Below, piece by piece: positions 43,051 through 51,470 of a DNA stretch of 64,000 nucleotides. The translations under genes and the position numbers were made by a program. Each line of letters opens with the position of its first letter. Position 1 is the first letter of the stretch. The notes under the pieces were generated by a model. The model did not search any database. It was given only the letters and a program-made list of their open reading frames with translations, and was not told the origin of the DNA. The stretch is taken from the NCBI GenBank assembly GCA_937890595.1, contig CALADM010000030.1, positions 50,338 to 114,337 of the forward strand, in the 5' to 3' direction. The DNA comes from CAJMNU01 sp905214855. GTDB lineage: Bacteria; Bacillota; Clostridia; Lachnospirales; Lachnospiraceae.

Positions 43051-43965
43051 TTATCTATTCACATTTTCAAAAGCATTCTTTGCCATATTTGCAAGTTTTC
43101 TCCAAATCGAGCGATTGACTACTTTTCTATATCTTTTCATCACTTCTCGGTCTACAGACAGATTGTATTCGAATGCATATTTAAAGCTAGTTGTCAGTGT
43201 CTGGCTAAATCGAACAGACGTTGGATCACAATGCGTTCCACGGCCATCTGTCCCAATACTATTTACCAAAGATTTTGTTGGATAGATTGTTAGCTTATTT
43301 TGCTTGCACTGGTTATAACACCATCTAATTGCCCACGAATCAATTTTTCCCTGCATTTGATAGCGTAGCATTTTATCCAGATCTGTACCGCCCTTACAGA
43401 ATTTTGCCATTCTTATCGGATTACATTTATAGCTACTATAGTCTTTAATTTCCCAATCTATTGTCTCCCAGCGATCTTTCCAAGTCGCCCATCCCCAACT
43501 AGATGAACGATATGCTACATACACCGATTTCATATATGTTTCGGGTAATTCAAATGGGAATTGATAACCACTTATTGACCATATTTTCTTTTCGCTCTCA
43601 TAGAAATCCAACGCATCATTCATAAATGATAAAAACTGGGGTGCTGTAATCAAATCATCTTCAACAACAATAACTTTTCCCCTCTTATTTATAATTTCAG
43701 TCACACCAGTAATTACGGATTTTGCCAAGCCTTTATTTTTCTCTGCTTCTATAATATGCACGCTTTTGAAACCGACAATTTTATGAATATATTTCCTAAC
43801 AAGTTTTACACTCTCTGCTTGTTTTTCCTTCTTCGCTGCATCAGAAAAAATGAACAAGTCTGTTTGATCTGCCAATTCATTCTTTTTTAAATTTTCTATT
43901 GTTTGTTCTACTGAATCAAGTCTATTATAAACAAACATTACTACTGGTGCTAATTCTCGTTTCAT
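43051..43965 (-). CDS. Glycosyltransferase family 2-like protein
   Basis: 304-aa GT-A type. VVMFVYNRLDSVEQTIENLKKN starts the Rossmann-like nucleotide domain, and IVVEDDLITAPQFLSFMNDALDFY supplies the DxD-like metal motif (EDD). GYQFPFELP and SSSWGWATWKDRW are typical of the sugar transferases annotated as GT2 in capsule loci. Its stop overlaps nothing; its start overlaps the acyltransferase upstream by 4 nt. No membrane helix. Confidence 0.9.
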   Translation of the reverse strand: MKRELAPVVMFVYNRLDSVEQTIENLKKNELADQTDLFIFSDAAKKEKQAESVKLVRKYIHKIVGFKSVHIIEAEKNKGLAKSVITGVTEIINKRGKVIVVEDDLITAPQFLSFMNDALDFYESEKKIWSISGYQFPFELPETYMKSVYVAYRSSSWGWATWKDRWETIDWEIKDYSSYKCNPIRMAKFCKGGTDLDKMLRYQMQGKIDSWAIRWCYNQCKQNKLTIYPTKSLVNSIGTDGRGTHCDPTSVRFSQTLTTSFKYAFEYNLSVDREVMKRYRKVVNRSIWRKLANMAKNAFENVNR

Positions 43966-44537
43966 TCGTCTATCCTCTGAATATTTTTTATATGAATATC
44001 TTGTTTATTAACAACTATGGTGTTCTGCTCTACTTTTCCACGAATAACACATCCAGCACCAATCACTGCACCATCTTCAATTTGAGTTCCGCGGAGAATA
44101 GTAACATTTGCTCCAATCCACACATTGTTTCCAATACTTATCGAAGCTTTTCTATAGTGATTACCCCTTCTTTCATCAGTATATCTATACTCATGATCAT
44201 GGTCTACCACAACAACATTAGGTCCAAAAAGACAATTATCGCCAATTTGGATGTTATCCATACAAGTTATTGAACACCCCTGATTGAAGAAGCTTGTACC
44301 AATAGTCAATGCACCGCCTTCAACCCTAAATGAAACATTCCTTCTGGTAAACACGCTGTGCTTTAAGGTTAGTTTCGATTTTTCTCCAACTGCTATTTCA
44401 GTTCTGGGATTAATATTTTGCACTAATGATGCGTTCACATTTCCCATATGCACAGCATTAAGAAATGCCATTCTTATAAAGTTTATAATCATAATTAAGA
44501 GCTTTTTAGGGTTTTGTTTTTTTAGTCTCTCTATCAT
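43962..44537 (-). CDS. Acyltransferase, left-handed beta-helix (WcaF/maltose acetyltransferase-like)
   Basis: 191 aa. Hexapeptide repeats begin around residue 70 (FFNQGCSITCMDNIQIGDNCLFGPNVVVVDHDH with catalytic His), continuing GNNVWIGANVTILRGTQIEDGAVIGAGCVIRG. It probably O-acetylates a sugar of the repeat unit with acetyl-CoA. The N-terminal 40 residues are helical and hydrophobic (LLIMIINFIRMAFLNAV), suggesting membrane contact. It overlaps both neighbours by 4 bp. Confidence 0.92.
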   Translation of the reverse strand: MIERLKKQNPKKLLIMIINFIRMAFLNAVHMGNVNASLVQNINPRTEIAVGEKSKLTLKHSVFTRRNVSFRVEGGALTIGTSFFNQGCSITCMDNIQIGDNCLFGPNVVVVDHDHEYRYTDERRGNHYRKASISIGNNVWIGANVTILRGTQIEDGAVIGAGCVIRGKVEQNTIVVNKQDIHIKNIQRIDE

Positions 44538-45823
44538 TTCAATATGTCCTCATATATTTTCAGTAACATTTCCAAATTTCCCTCACGGTTGTGTGTTTTT
44601 GCCGCATGTTCTTTTGCCTTTGCTCCCATTGTCTCTGCTTGCTTCTCCATAACAAACATCTTTTTCACATAATAAGCCAACATATATGGAGCATCCATTT
44701 GATACACATACCCTTCCTCTTCATGTTTCAACAGATTCTTAACTCCACCAACGTCTGAAGAAATACAAGGAACACCAAGCAACATCGCCTCGCCTAAAGA
44801 ATTGGGGGAATTTTCAATTGTTGAAGAAGATACAAATACATTGCTCTTTAGAAAACGTTCTTTTATTTTCTGCTCTGTCAATGATCCAGTAAAAGTCACC
44901 TTTTCCTCTAAGCTATATTCAGAAATTAATCTCTTAATATATTTTGCAAAAGAGGATATTTTCAACTTTCCATAAAGGCTATCCGTTTTTGTTAAATCAT
45001 TTCCAGCAACATACAGATGCGCATCCGGATAATTTTTCAATATTTCCGGCATTGCTCTAAGCATAAAGTGAAGTCCCTTAATCGGAGTTGCAGCTTGGCT
45101 CATAAAAATGGAATGCTTTTCGCAATTCTGATATTCCCAACTTCCAGAATAGAACGAGTCTCTTAAAGATTCATTACAGAAATGGTATTGTACTTTTGGA
45201 TTAATCTCTTTAGTACAGGATTCATCCCAGTCCGTTCTTCCAATCACATGACCTACTGCTTTAATAGTAGAAATTTCCGTCATACCACGACGTTTCATTT
45301 TTTCAGCTTGCTGAAGAAGATTTCCTCTTGCGATATTGCTTAATGTAAATCTTTTCAATTCCTTATATGGGATACCGTTATTGAAATGCATCCAATAAAA
45401 AGAAGGCAGCCCCTGTATATTAACTACCGTTTTTTCTGGGTTGTTAAACTCTTCAGCTGCCACTAAGCTATGCGGATACTCTGTTCCAAAAATATGTAGC
45501 AGATCCGGTGACACCTTAGAGATAATTGTTCTAAGATGTTCTCTCATATATTTAGACTCATGCACTTGATCCTCTACTGGAAGAAATCCCAACAATTTGG
45601 GCTGAGAAAAAGCATAATAATGTATTTTTCCAACTGTACCCGCTTTAATCTCTTTTATTCCTAATTGAGGGAATGCAATATAAAATTCAATGCTATCTAT
45701 TTTTTCAATCGAATTTGCAAATCCTGTAAGCCATCCGCAAATATTAGGGGCATTTACATTCATGTCCGCAGCAATTCTTGGAATTGGCACATTACAAATC
45801 CAAAGTATTTTCATCTTCTCCAT
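44534..45823 (-). CDS. Glycosyltransferase family 4
   Basis: About 429-aa GT-B protein. KILWICNVPIPRIAADM starts the N-domain; DLLHIFGTEYPHSLVA contacts the acceptor; the C-domain has SQAATPIKGLHFMLRAMPEIL and VSSSTIENSPNSLGEAMLLGVPCISSDVGGVKNLL with the donor-phosphate-binding Glu. The start is uncertain among GTG 45832, ATG 45823 and ATG 45814; I chose 45823 for AAGG 8 nt upstream. 2-10 nt from the preceding gene, so cotranscribed. Confidence 0.92.
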   Translation of the reverse strand: MEKMKILWICNVPIPRIAADMNVNAPNICGWLTGFANSIEKIDSIEFYIAFPQLGIKEIKAGTVGKIHYYAFSQPKLLGFLPVEDQVHESKYMREHLRTIISKVSPDLLHIFGTEYPHSLVAAEEFNNPEKTVVNIQGLPSFYWMHFNNGIPYKELKRFTLSNIARGNLLQQAEKMKRRGMTEISTIKAVGHVIGRTDWDESCTKEINPKVQYHFCNESLRDSFYSGSWEYQNCEKHSIFMSQAATPIKGLHFMLRAMPEILKNYPDAHLYVAGNDLTKTDSLYGKLKISSFAKYIKRLISEYSLEEKVTFTGSLTEQKIKERFLKSNVFVSSSTIENSPNSLGEAMLLGVPCISSDVGGVKNLLKHEEEGYVYQMDAPYMLAYYVKKMFVMEKQAETMGAKAKEHAAKTHNREGNLEMLLKIYEDILK

Positions 45824-45833
45824 CTTCCTCACC

Positions 45834-47033
45834 TTAATTCGTTACAAACTTCCACATTTTTGAGCACTGGGTTTTAGTATTCTTTTCATTTATTACAAAC
45901 TCTCGTGCTCCATTTCCTTGTTCCTGCAATGATGCCTCATCCAAACTCAATGTTTCTTCTATTGCTTTAGCCAATGCATCTACTGTTTCTTGCTTTACAA
46001 CGTATAAATGCTGTAAATATTCTCTCGGAATACCTGTGATATCAAAACTTAGCACCGGTGTTCCCGTTGCCATATACTCAAATAATTTAGAGGGGAAACA
46101 ATATCCTGACGCCGGTTCGGACGGCAATCTCATGTTTACCAACAAAGACGCCTCTGCCTGTTTTTGCAGTACATCTTGTCTGCTTGGCAGAAAGCCGTAA
46201 AACTTGATCCTATTGTCCTTCTTTGCGCACGCCTTAATATATCCTTCGGTATTGCCTCCTCCGGTTATCCAAAGTTCTATATCCGAGTCTTGAATGCACA
46301 TAAAAGCATCTACAAGCATTTTAATACCGTACTGCTCATCCAGTTTTCCAGAATACATAACGGCTTTCTTTTTTTCCTTGACAGCAGTAATCTGTTCAGC
46401 TGTATCATAACTTCCTTCCATCAAAATCCATTTATTGGACGGAATTTCAAGGTATTCTGCCATTTTTTCTGCATAAAGAATAAATCCATCAAACTTCTTC
46501 TGCATTTTCTTTATGCTCTGCCAGTCAATTTTTTTCAACGTTGCCTTTATCCGACTCTGCCCCAAATCCATAAACTGTGGCAAATCAGTAATAATAAGAT
46601 ATATTTTTGCCTGTGGAATTTTTTCTTTAATACGACAAGCAGTTGCCATTGGTGCAGAACGCATTGAATATACAAAAACAATTACATCACTGCCTTTATA
46701 TCTTGTTTTGCACCATTCATCTGCGGCTTTAAGCATTGCTTTTTTACAATTTACTCGATTGACATACTTATCGTTCTTATACCCAACGCTTATATCCTTT
46801 ACACCGGGTTTATGCTCCCATTTCACCGGTGCGATTATTCTGTCTTGATACACTGGGTAAGGCGGCAATACACTTCCATTTATGGAATCACACACAATAC
46901 CACTTACTTTTTCAATTCCATAAAGCAAGTTTTTCTGGGATACTTGTGCAGAAGCTAAATCATACCCCTTTTTTGCCTTAATTTTAAATTCCTCATCGCT
47001 TTCCAAACAGCCAATCCATAATATCTGGGGCAT
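45834..47033 (-). CDS. Glycosyltransferase (GT4-like)
   Basis: 399-aa GT-B-like protein, more diverged than its neighbours. It opens PQILWIGCLESDEEFKIKAKKGYDLASAQVSQ. The C-terminal domain reads MYSGKLDEQYGIKMLVDAFMCI, LWITGGGNTEGYI and SEPASGYCFPSKLFEYMATGTPVLSFDITGIPREY, giving the conserved K-x-x-E-Y-x-x-x-G-P region. Donor unknown. Separated by 15 nt from the acyltransferase downstream-order neighbour at 47049. Confident to family, not substrate. Confidence 0.9.
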   Translation of the reverse strand: MPQILWIGCLESDEEFKIKAKKGYDLASAQVSQKNLLYGIEKVSGIVCDSINGSVLPPYPVYQDRIIAPVKWEHKPGVKDISVGYKNDKYVNRVNCKKAMLKAADEWCKTRYKGSDVIVFVYSMRSAPMATACRIKEKIPQAKIYLIITDLPQFMDLGQSRIKATLKKIDWQSIKKMQKKFDGFILYAEKMAEYLEIPSNKWILMEGSYDTAEQITAVKEKKKAVMYSGKLDEQYGIKMLVDAFMCIQDSDIELWITGGGNTEGYIKACAKKDNRIKFYGFLPSRQDVLQKQAEASLLVNMRLPSEPASGYCFPSKLFEYMATGTPVLSFDITGIPREYLQHLYVVKQETVDALAKAIEETLSLDEASLQEQGNGAREFVINEKNTKTQCSKMWKFVTN

Positions 47034-47048
47034 GATAATACTCCTTCC

Positions 47049-47621
47049 TCACAACCTCTTAATAACCCTCGACGGGTTTCCCGCAATCACACAATTATCC
47101 TCAAACTTCCCAGCAACCACAGCACCTGCACCAACAACGCAACCATCGCCCAGGACTGTGCCTTTCAGTATTATTGAATTGCACCCGATAAAGCAGTTTT
47201 TACCGATTTTAATCTCTCGGCTTGGCACCAGATCACTATCGCCGCCGTTTTCATCCCGCAGCAGCTTGTTTCTCGCCTCTGCCTCGATAGGATGGAAGTC
47301 ATTGTCCAGAATCTTGCAGTTACCGCCGATGCAGGTATTCTCACCAATCGTGATCTTTTTCCGGGCGTAAATCGTTGCTCCACTTATTCCTACGTTATCG
47401 CCAATCTCGATTTCCGCTCCCAGAGCACGGGTTACGATAATTGTTCGGCTGTAAAGACCAACAAGGTTACTGAGGAAACTGCTCTTAATCGTAACGTTCT
47501 CACCAATCTTCAGCTTGGCACCGCCTTTGTTGAAGATGATTGGAACACCCTTCAGCAAGAGGTTCTTTCCATATTCGACTTTTGTCATCTTCATAATCAG
47601 CTTAAACCAGTTACTGTTCAT
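47049..47621 (-). CDS. Acyltransferase, left-handed beta-helix family
   Basis: 190-aa hexapeptide-repeat protein: GAKLKIGENVTIKSSFLSNLVG, then IEIGDNVGISGATIYARKKITIGENTCIGGNCKILDNDFHP with the catalytic His, and a C-terminal IKIGKNCFIGCNSIILKGTVLGDGCVVGAGAVV and AGNPSRVIKRL. Acetyl transfer to a sugar hydroxyl is expected. It is noticeably richer in G+C than the genes at 37-46 kb, together with the next two genes, which suggests a separate origin for this block. Confidence 0.92.
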   Translation of the reverse strand: MNSNWFKLIMKMTKVEYGKNLLLKGVPIIFNKGGAKLKIGENVTIKSSFLSNLVGLYSRTIIVTRALGAEIEIGDNVGISGATIYARKKITIGENTCIGGNCKILDNDFHPIEAEARNKLLRDENGGDSDLVPSREIKIGKNCFIGCNSIILKGTVLGDGCVVGAGAVVAGKFEDNCVIAGNPSRVIKRL

Positions 47622-47635
47622 ACCTCTCGCCTCCC

Positions 47636-48901
47636 TTACAGCTTCAGAATCTCTTCTGCGTACTTTCTCACTGACACATTTCTGGTAAGATTCTTTTCCA
47701 GATTCTCACGACCTCTGGCTCCCATCGCCTTCAACTCACTGTTTCCAGCATTCTCAATGAACCAGCGGATATTCTCTTCGACCTTGTCATACTCACCCGG
47801 CTCACAGCAGAGACCGCCATGTGTATCTTCAATCAAGCAGCGAACCTCAGAGCCTGACTCCAGGACTCCTAAAATGGGCTTCGAAGCGGCCATTATACCG
47901 TATGCCTTCGATGGGCAGGACACGCCTTTAATACCCTTTGCGTTCACACACCAGTGAACATCACCGGCGTTCAGACTATAGATAAGATCCACCTTATCCT
48001 GATAAGGGATGAAGGTCGCATTGTTCATGTGATGCTCTTTTACATAGAGCACCAGCTTATCTAGCACAGAGCCTGCACCAACAAATGCGAATACGACCTC
48101 TCGGTCATCTCCAGTCTTAGTACCCGGCTTGAATCGCTCTACGACTTCAATCAACTTTTCAAGATCGTAGTACAGGCCAATGTTGCCGGAGTACATAATG
48201 ACAAACTTGCCATCCAGCCCGTACTTCTTCTTAAAGATCAGAACCTTTTCGTTATTTTCATCCAACGGATAGATTTCGTTCTCATCGATCCAGTTGTTGA
48301 TCATGACGGTCTTAGGAACTTTCTTTCCCTTGAAACGGTTCTCCACAGTCTCCACCAGATCGCGACCGACTGTGATCACAAGGTCACTGCGTTTGCAGCT
48401 AAACTTGTCAAACCACATCATGGCATCCGTGATAAACTTGCTCTTGGTATAGCCGACAGCCAATACCTGCTCTGGGTTAAAGTCCTGAATGTTATAAATG
48501 TACTTGGCGTGTTTCATCCATTTGCCCCAGACCCCTAGCAGACCGCCTAGGATCGGAGGCTGAGAAATGGAGAACACATAATCCATCTTACCAACCTTGA
48601 AAGTTGCGCCCATCGCTCCAAAGAAATAGGAGACAATGTTCTTCACACGGCTCTTCTTATTGGTCTTGCTGAACTCCGGTACACGGATTCTCAACACCTT
48701 CACGCCGTTGATTTCTTCTTCGTAATATTTCTGTGTTTTATATTTATCTTCAATGGTTCCTAAATAGCTAGGAACCACACAAATTACCGTAATATCAAAC
48801 TTATCCAACATGCCTTCTGCAAGTTCACGGAGAATCTGGCCTGTGGATGCAGTATCAGGTATGTAGTAATGTGCATAAATCAGCAATTTCTTTTTTGCCA
48901 T
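47636..48901 (-). CDS. Glycosyltransferase family 4 (WcaI/WbuB-like)
   Basis: 421 aa GT-B protein. IYAHYYIPDTASTGQILRELAEGML is the signature N-terminus of WcaI/WbuB-type transferases, with QPPILGGLLGVWGKWMKHAKYIYNIQDFNPEQ; the C-domain has MYSGNIGLYYDLEKLIEVV and CPSKAYGIMAASKPILGVLESGSEVRCLIED. These often add L-fucosamine or L-fucose-type sugars, which would suit the GDP-fucose genes, but that is only suggestive. The ATG at 48901 has GGGGAG 7 nt upstream; an ATG at 48934 overlaps ugd and is rejected. G+C rich block. Confidence 0.92.
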   Translation of the reverse strand: MAKKKLLIYAHYYIPDTASTGQILRELAEGMLDKFDITVICVVPSYLGTIEDKYKTQKYYEEEINGVKVLRIRVPEFSKTNKKSRVKNIVSYFFGAMGATFKVGKMDYVFSISQPPILGGLLGVWGKWMKHAKYIYNIQDFNPEQVLAVGYTKSKFITDAMMWFDKFSCKRSDLVITVGRDLVETVENRFKGKKVPKTVMINNWIDENEIYPLDENNEKVLIFKKKYGLDGKFVIMYSGNIGLYYDLEKLIEVVERFKPGTKTGDDREVVFAFVGAGSVLDKLVLYVKEHHMNNATFIPYQDKVDLIYSLNAGDVHWCVNAKGIKGVSCPSKAYGIMAASKPILGVLESGSEVRCLIEDTHGGLCCEPGEYDKVEENIRWFIENAGNSELKAMGARGRENLEKNLTRNVSVRKYAEEILKL

Positions 48902-48926
48902 CCTGCATCTCCCCTCTGTGTACTTC

Positions 48927-50177
48927 TTAATCACGCTGGAAAATATCGCGTGTGTAAACCTTATCCTTCACATCATCCAAGCACTTGTCATAGCGGTTTG
49001 CGATGATGGCGTGGCTCATTTCCTTGAACTTTTCCAAATCATTCAGTACGACACTGCCAAAGAAAGTCTTTCCGTCTTTCAGGGTCGGCTCGTAGATGAC
49101 CACAGTTGCACCCTTGGCCTTGATGCGCTTCATGACACCCTGAATGGAACTCTGACGGAAGTTATCGCTGTTGCTCTTCATGGTCAAACGGTACACACCG
49201 ATGGTCACAGATTTTTCCTGTGCCTTGTTATACTCATTGTCCTCATTATAGCCGTAGTAACCAGCCAGCTTCAGGACACGATCAGCGATGAAGTCTTTTC
49301 TTGTTCTATTGCTCTCGACAATTGCTTCGATCAGGTTCTCAGGCACATCAGCGTAGTTAGCCAGCAGTTGCTTGGTGTCCTTGGGCAGGCAGTATCCGCC
49401 GTAACCGAAAGACGGATTGTTGTAATGGCTGCCGATACGAGGATCAAGGCAGACGCCATCGATGATCTGCTGAGTATTCAAGCCTTTGCTCTCTGCGTAA
49501 GTATCCAATTCGTTGAAGTAGGCCACACGCAGAGCCAGATAGGTATTGGCGAACAGTTTGACTGCCTCTGCCTCGGTGAAGCCCATGAACAGAGTGTCGA
49601 TGTTCTCCTTGATAGCACCTTCCTGCAGCAGACCAGCGAATTCGTGTGCTGCCTCAACCAGACGCTCATCGCTCAGATCAGTACCAACGATGATACGAGA
49701 AGGATACAGGTTATCATAGAGAGCCTTGGACTCACGCAGGAACTCCGGGCTGAAGATGATGTTCTTGCTGTTAAACTTCTCACGCACGCTTGCGGTGTAG
49801 CCAACCGGAATGGTGGATTTAATGACCATAATGGCATCTGGATTGTACTCCATGACCAGCTTGATCACAGCCTCGACCGCAGATGTGTCGAAATGCTGCG
49901 TGTGGCTGTCGTAGTTCGTAGGGGCCGCTATAACAACAAAGTCCGCATCAGAGTATGCAGCCTTTGCATCCAGAGTTGCGGTCAGGTTCAGTTCCTTTTC
50001 TGCGAGATACTTCTCGATATAGTCATCCTGAATCGGGGACTTACGGTTGTTGATCATGTCCACCTTCTCCGGGATAATATCCACAGCAGTCACCTGATGG
50101 TGCTGAGAAAGCAATGTGGCAATCGACAAACCAACATAACCAGTACCGGCAACCGCAATTTTATAGTCCTTTTTCAT
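48927..50177 (-). CDS. ugd: UDP-glucose/nucleotide-sugar 6-dehydrogenase
   Basis: 416 aa, usual length. N-terminal NAD-binding AVAGTGYVGLSIATLLSQHHQVTAVDI, middle AAPTNYDSHTQHFDTSAVE and KSTIPVGYTASVREKF, catalytic Cys in FGYGGYCLPKDTKQLLAN. Oxidises a UDP-hexose to the uronic acid for the repeat unit; UDP-glucose is the most likely substrate but UDP-GlcNAc/ManNAc homologs exist. First gene after the 1.3-kb gap, so it probably has its own promoter. Codon usage is G+C richer than the cps genes on both sides. Confidence 0.93.
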   Translation of the reverse strand: MKKDYKIAVAGTGYVGLSIATLLSQHHQVTAVDIIPEKVDMINNRKSPIQDDYIEKYLAEKELNLTATLDAKAAYSDADFVVIAAPTNYDSHTQHFDTSAVEAVIKLVMEYNPDAIMVIKSTIPVGYTASVREKFNSKNIIFSPEFLRESKALYDNLYPSRIIVGTDLSDERLVEAAHEFAGLLQEGAIKENIDTLFMGFTEAEAVKLFANTYLALRVAYFNELDTYAESKGLNTQQIIDGVCLDPRIGSHYNNPSFGYGGYCLPKDTKQLLANYADVPENLIEAIVESNRTRKDFIADRVLKLAGYYGYNEDNEYNKAQEKSVTIGVYRLTMKSNSDNFRQSSIQGVMKRIKAKGATVVIYEPTLKDGKTFFGSVVLNDLEKFKEMSHAIIANRYDKCLDDVKDKVYTRDIFQRD

Positions 50178-50447
50178 AATCCTATATCCTCCTGAAATTC
50201 ATCTTACTTATATGGAAGGCTCATATTGAGCCAAGCAATCTATATCAAACAGTGTGTTTATCATCCATGCCGGATGAGCTACCGCACTGTAACTATCATT
50301 TTTCTCACAGTGACCATCTTCCGCAGCCGTATTTCAATCCGTTTTTCCGTCCACCACTGAACCTTTTATGTAGACCTGTCATGGGCTACTCACTCATTTC
50401 GCTTCAACTAAATCTTTATGGTAGACACCTTCATACCAACTCACCGA

Positions 50448-50525
50448 CAAAGTGCTGTGTCTTATTGTCATAACTCGCAGTCGCACTTCTCCATTTTTCA
50501 AAGTGCTGACCTTTATTGTCATAAC
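50448..50525. repeat. Two 27-nt direct repeats
   Basis: Units at 50448-50474 and 50499-50525, period 51: CAAAGTGCTG, five variable bases, TATTGTCATAAC. On the minus strand they lie in the leader side of ugd. Confidence 0.75.
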
Positions 50526-50559
50526 CTGTTCGCTAACTCACTTTGTTAAAACTGTACAA

Positions 50560-50590
50560 GTTCATGTCTTCCTCTTGTTGCAACATGAAC
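50560..50590. repeat. Hairpin with 8-bp perfect stem
   Basis: GTTCATGT and ACATGAAC around a 15-nt loop, between the two repeat families of the gap. Confidence 0.6.
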
Positions 50591-50608
50591 AATCATTTAC
50601 CTCTCACT

Positions 50609-50770
50609 ACCTCTAATTCCCTAGAAAAATGCAGTTATCATGTCCATCTACACTCTGCAATAAACTTTTCCAGAAAAATAGATTTTGGGATTTTTAACAC
50701 TTTCAACCTCCACCTCTAATTCTTCGGAAAAATGAAGGTTTCATGTCCGCACCTTGCTCTGCAATAAAAC
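50609..50770. repeat. Two diverged direct repeats of about 58 nt
   Basis: Units at 50609-50665 and 50712-50770 share ACCTCTAATTC, GAAAAATG, TCATGTCC and CTCTGCAATAAA in the same order; period 103. Confidence 0.75.
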
Positions 50771-51086
50771 AGGCTCGCAGTCGGGGGATTTTGAATGAGT
50801 TTTATACTCCACCGTAGACCATCATGCTGCCACTGAAAGTTTGAGGTAGACATTCCATCAAACCACCAAAACTTGCTTAACTCCCCTTAAACCCTTGGCT
50901 TATTTCAATACTTCTTATACAATCCCCTTATTTACTCTCTGCATAATCATTATAGTATTCTCAAAATACAAATACAATCTCAATGTTGATCAAAGATCTC
51001 TTATGTAAACTTTTTTATATGAGCATTTTCACTTACAGTTACTCATACACACTATCCATATTTGCTCATATTTACTTTTTTTGAAA

Positions 51087-51201
51087 AAGACGCTAAGAAG
51101 CTCATCTATTTAAATACTCCCCTTAAGTATCTGTCTTTTACAGACTTTATAATAAACTTCATCTTTTTCACACTCATATTCCACTAGCAACTTAGCGTCT
51201 T
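51087..51201. repeat. 11-bp perfect inverted repeat spanning 115 bp
   Basis: Arms AAGACGCTAAG (51087-51097) and CTTAGCGTCTT (51191-51201). Between them lies a smaller hairpin TCTGT/ACAGA. On the minus strand the distal arm is followed by TTTTTC, so it might end the wbaP transcript; alternatively arms of a small invertible segment. Confidence 0.6.
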
Positions 51202-51470
51202 ATCTTGTTAGCTTACTAAAGTATTTTTACCTGAGTTTCCTAACCGTGTCCTACTATAACACGGAATAATATTTAATACAACTTTAATATTATTTATATT
51301 CTTTTTATTTTGTATTTTTTTGAATACTTCTGTCTTCTTTTGCAGATTGTTGTTTTTCACTTATCTTCTCTACTATATATAACTTACAGTATACTATAAT
51401 ACTATACCGTTTCTGTTTCTATCTGCTTCTATTTCTATCCTTCTCTACCCTTTTCTCTGCCCTGTCCTGC

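Larger units (their letters stand above)
50178..51470. other. 1.3-kb gene-free region with repeats and hairpins
   Basis: No convincing coding frame on either strand. It holds two 27-nt units (50448-50474, 50499-50525), two units of about 58 nt (50609-50665, 50712-50770), a hairpin at 50560-50590 and an inverted repeat pair at 51087-51201. The 3' portion near ugd is moderately G+C rich, while 50900-51470 is AT rich. It may carry a long leader, a promoter or gene debris. Confidence 0.7.

Noticed and set aside
48918..50195. A 425-codon open frame on the plus strand opposite ugd
   Set aside because: It is the antisense of a well-conserved dehydrogenase, lacks a ribosome binding site and shows no family motif; long antisense frames are common opposite G+C-richer genes.
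50178..51470. CRISPR array or tRNA cluster in the long gap
   Set aside because: Repeats occur only in pairs, with different units and irregular spacing, and no tRNA cloverleaf could be folded by eye.
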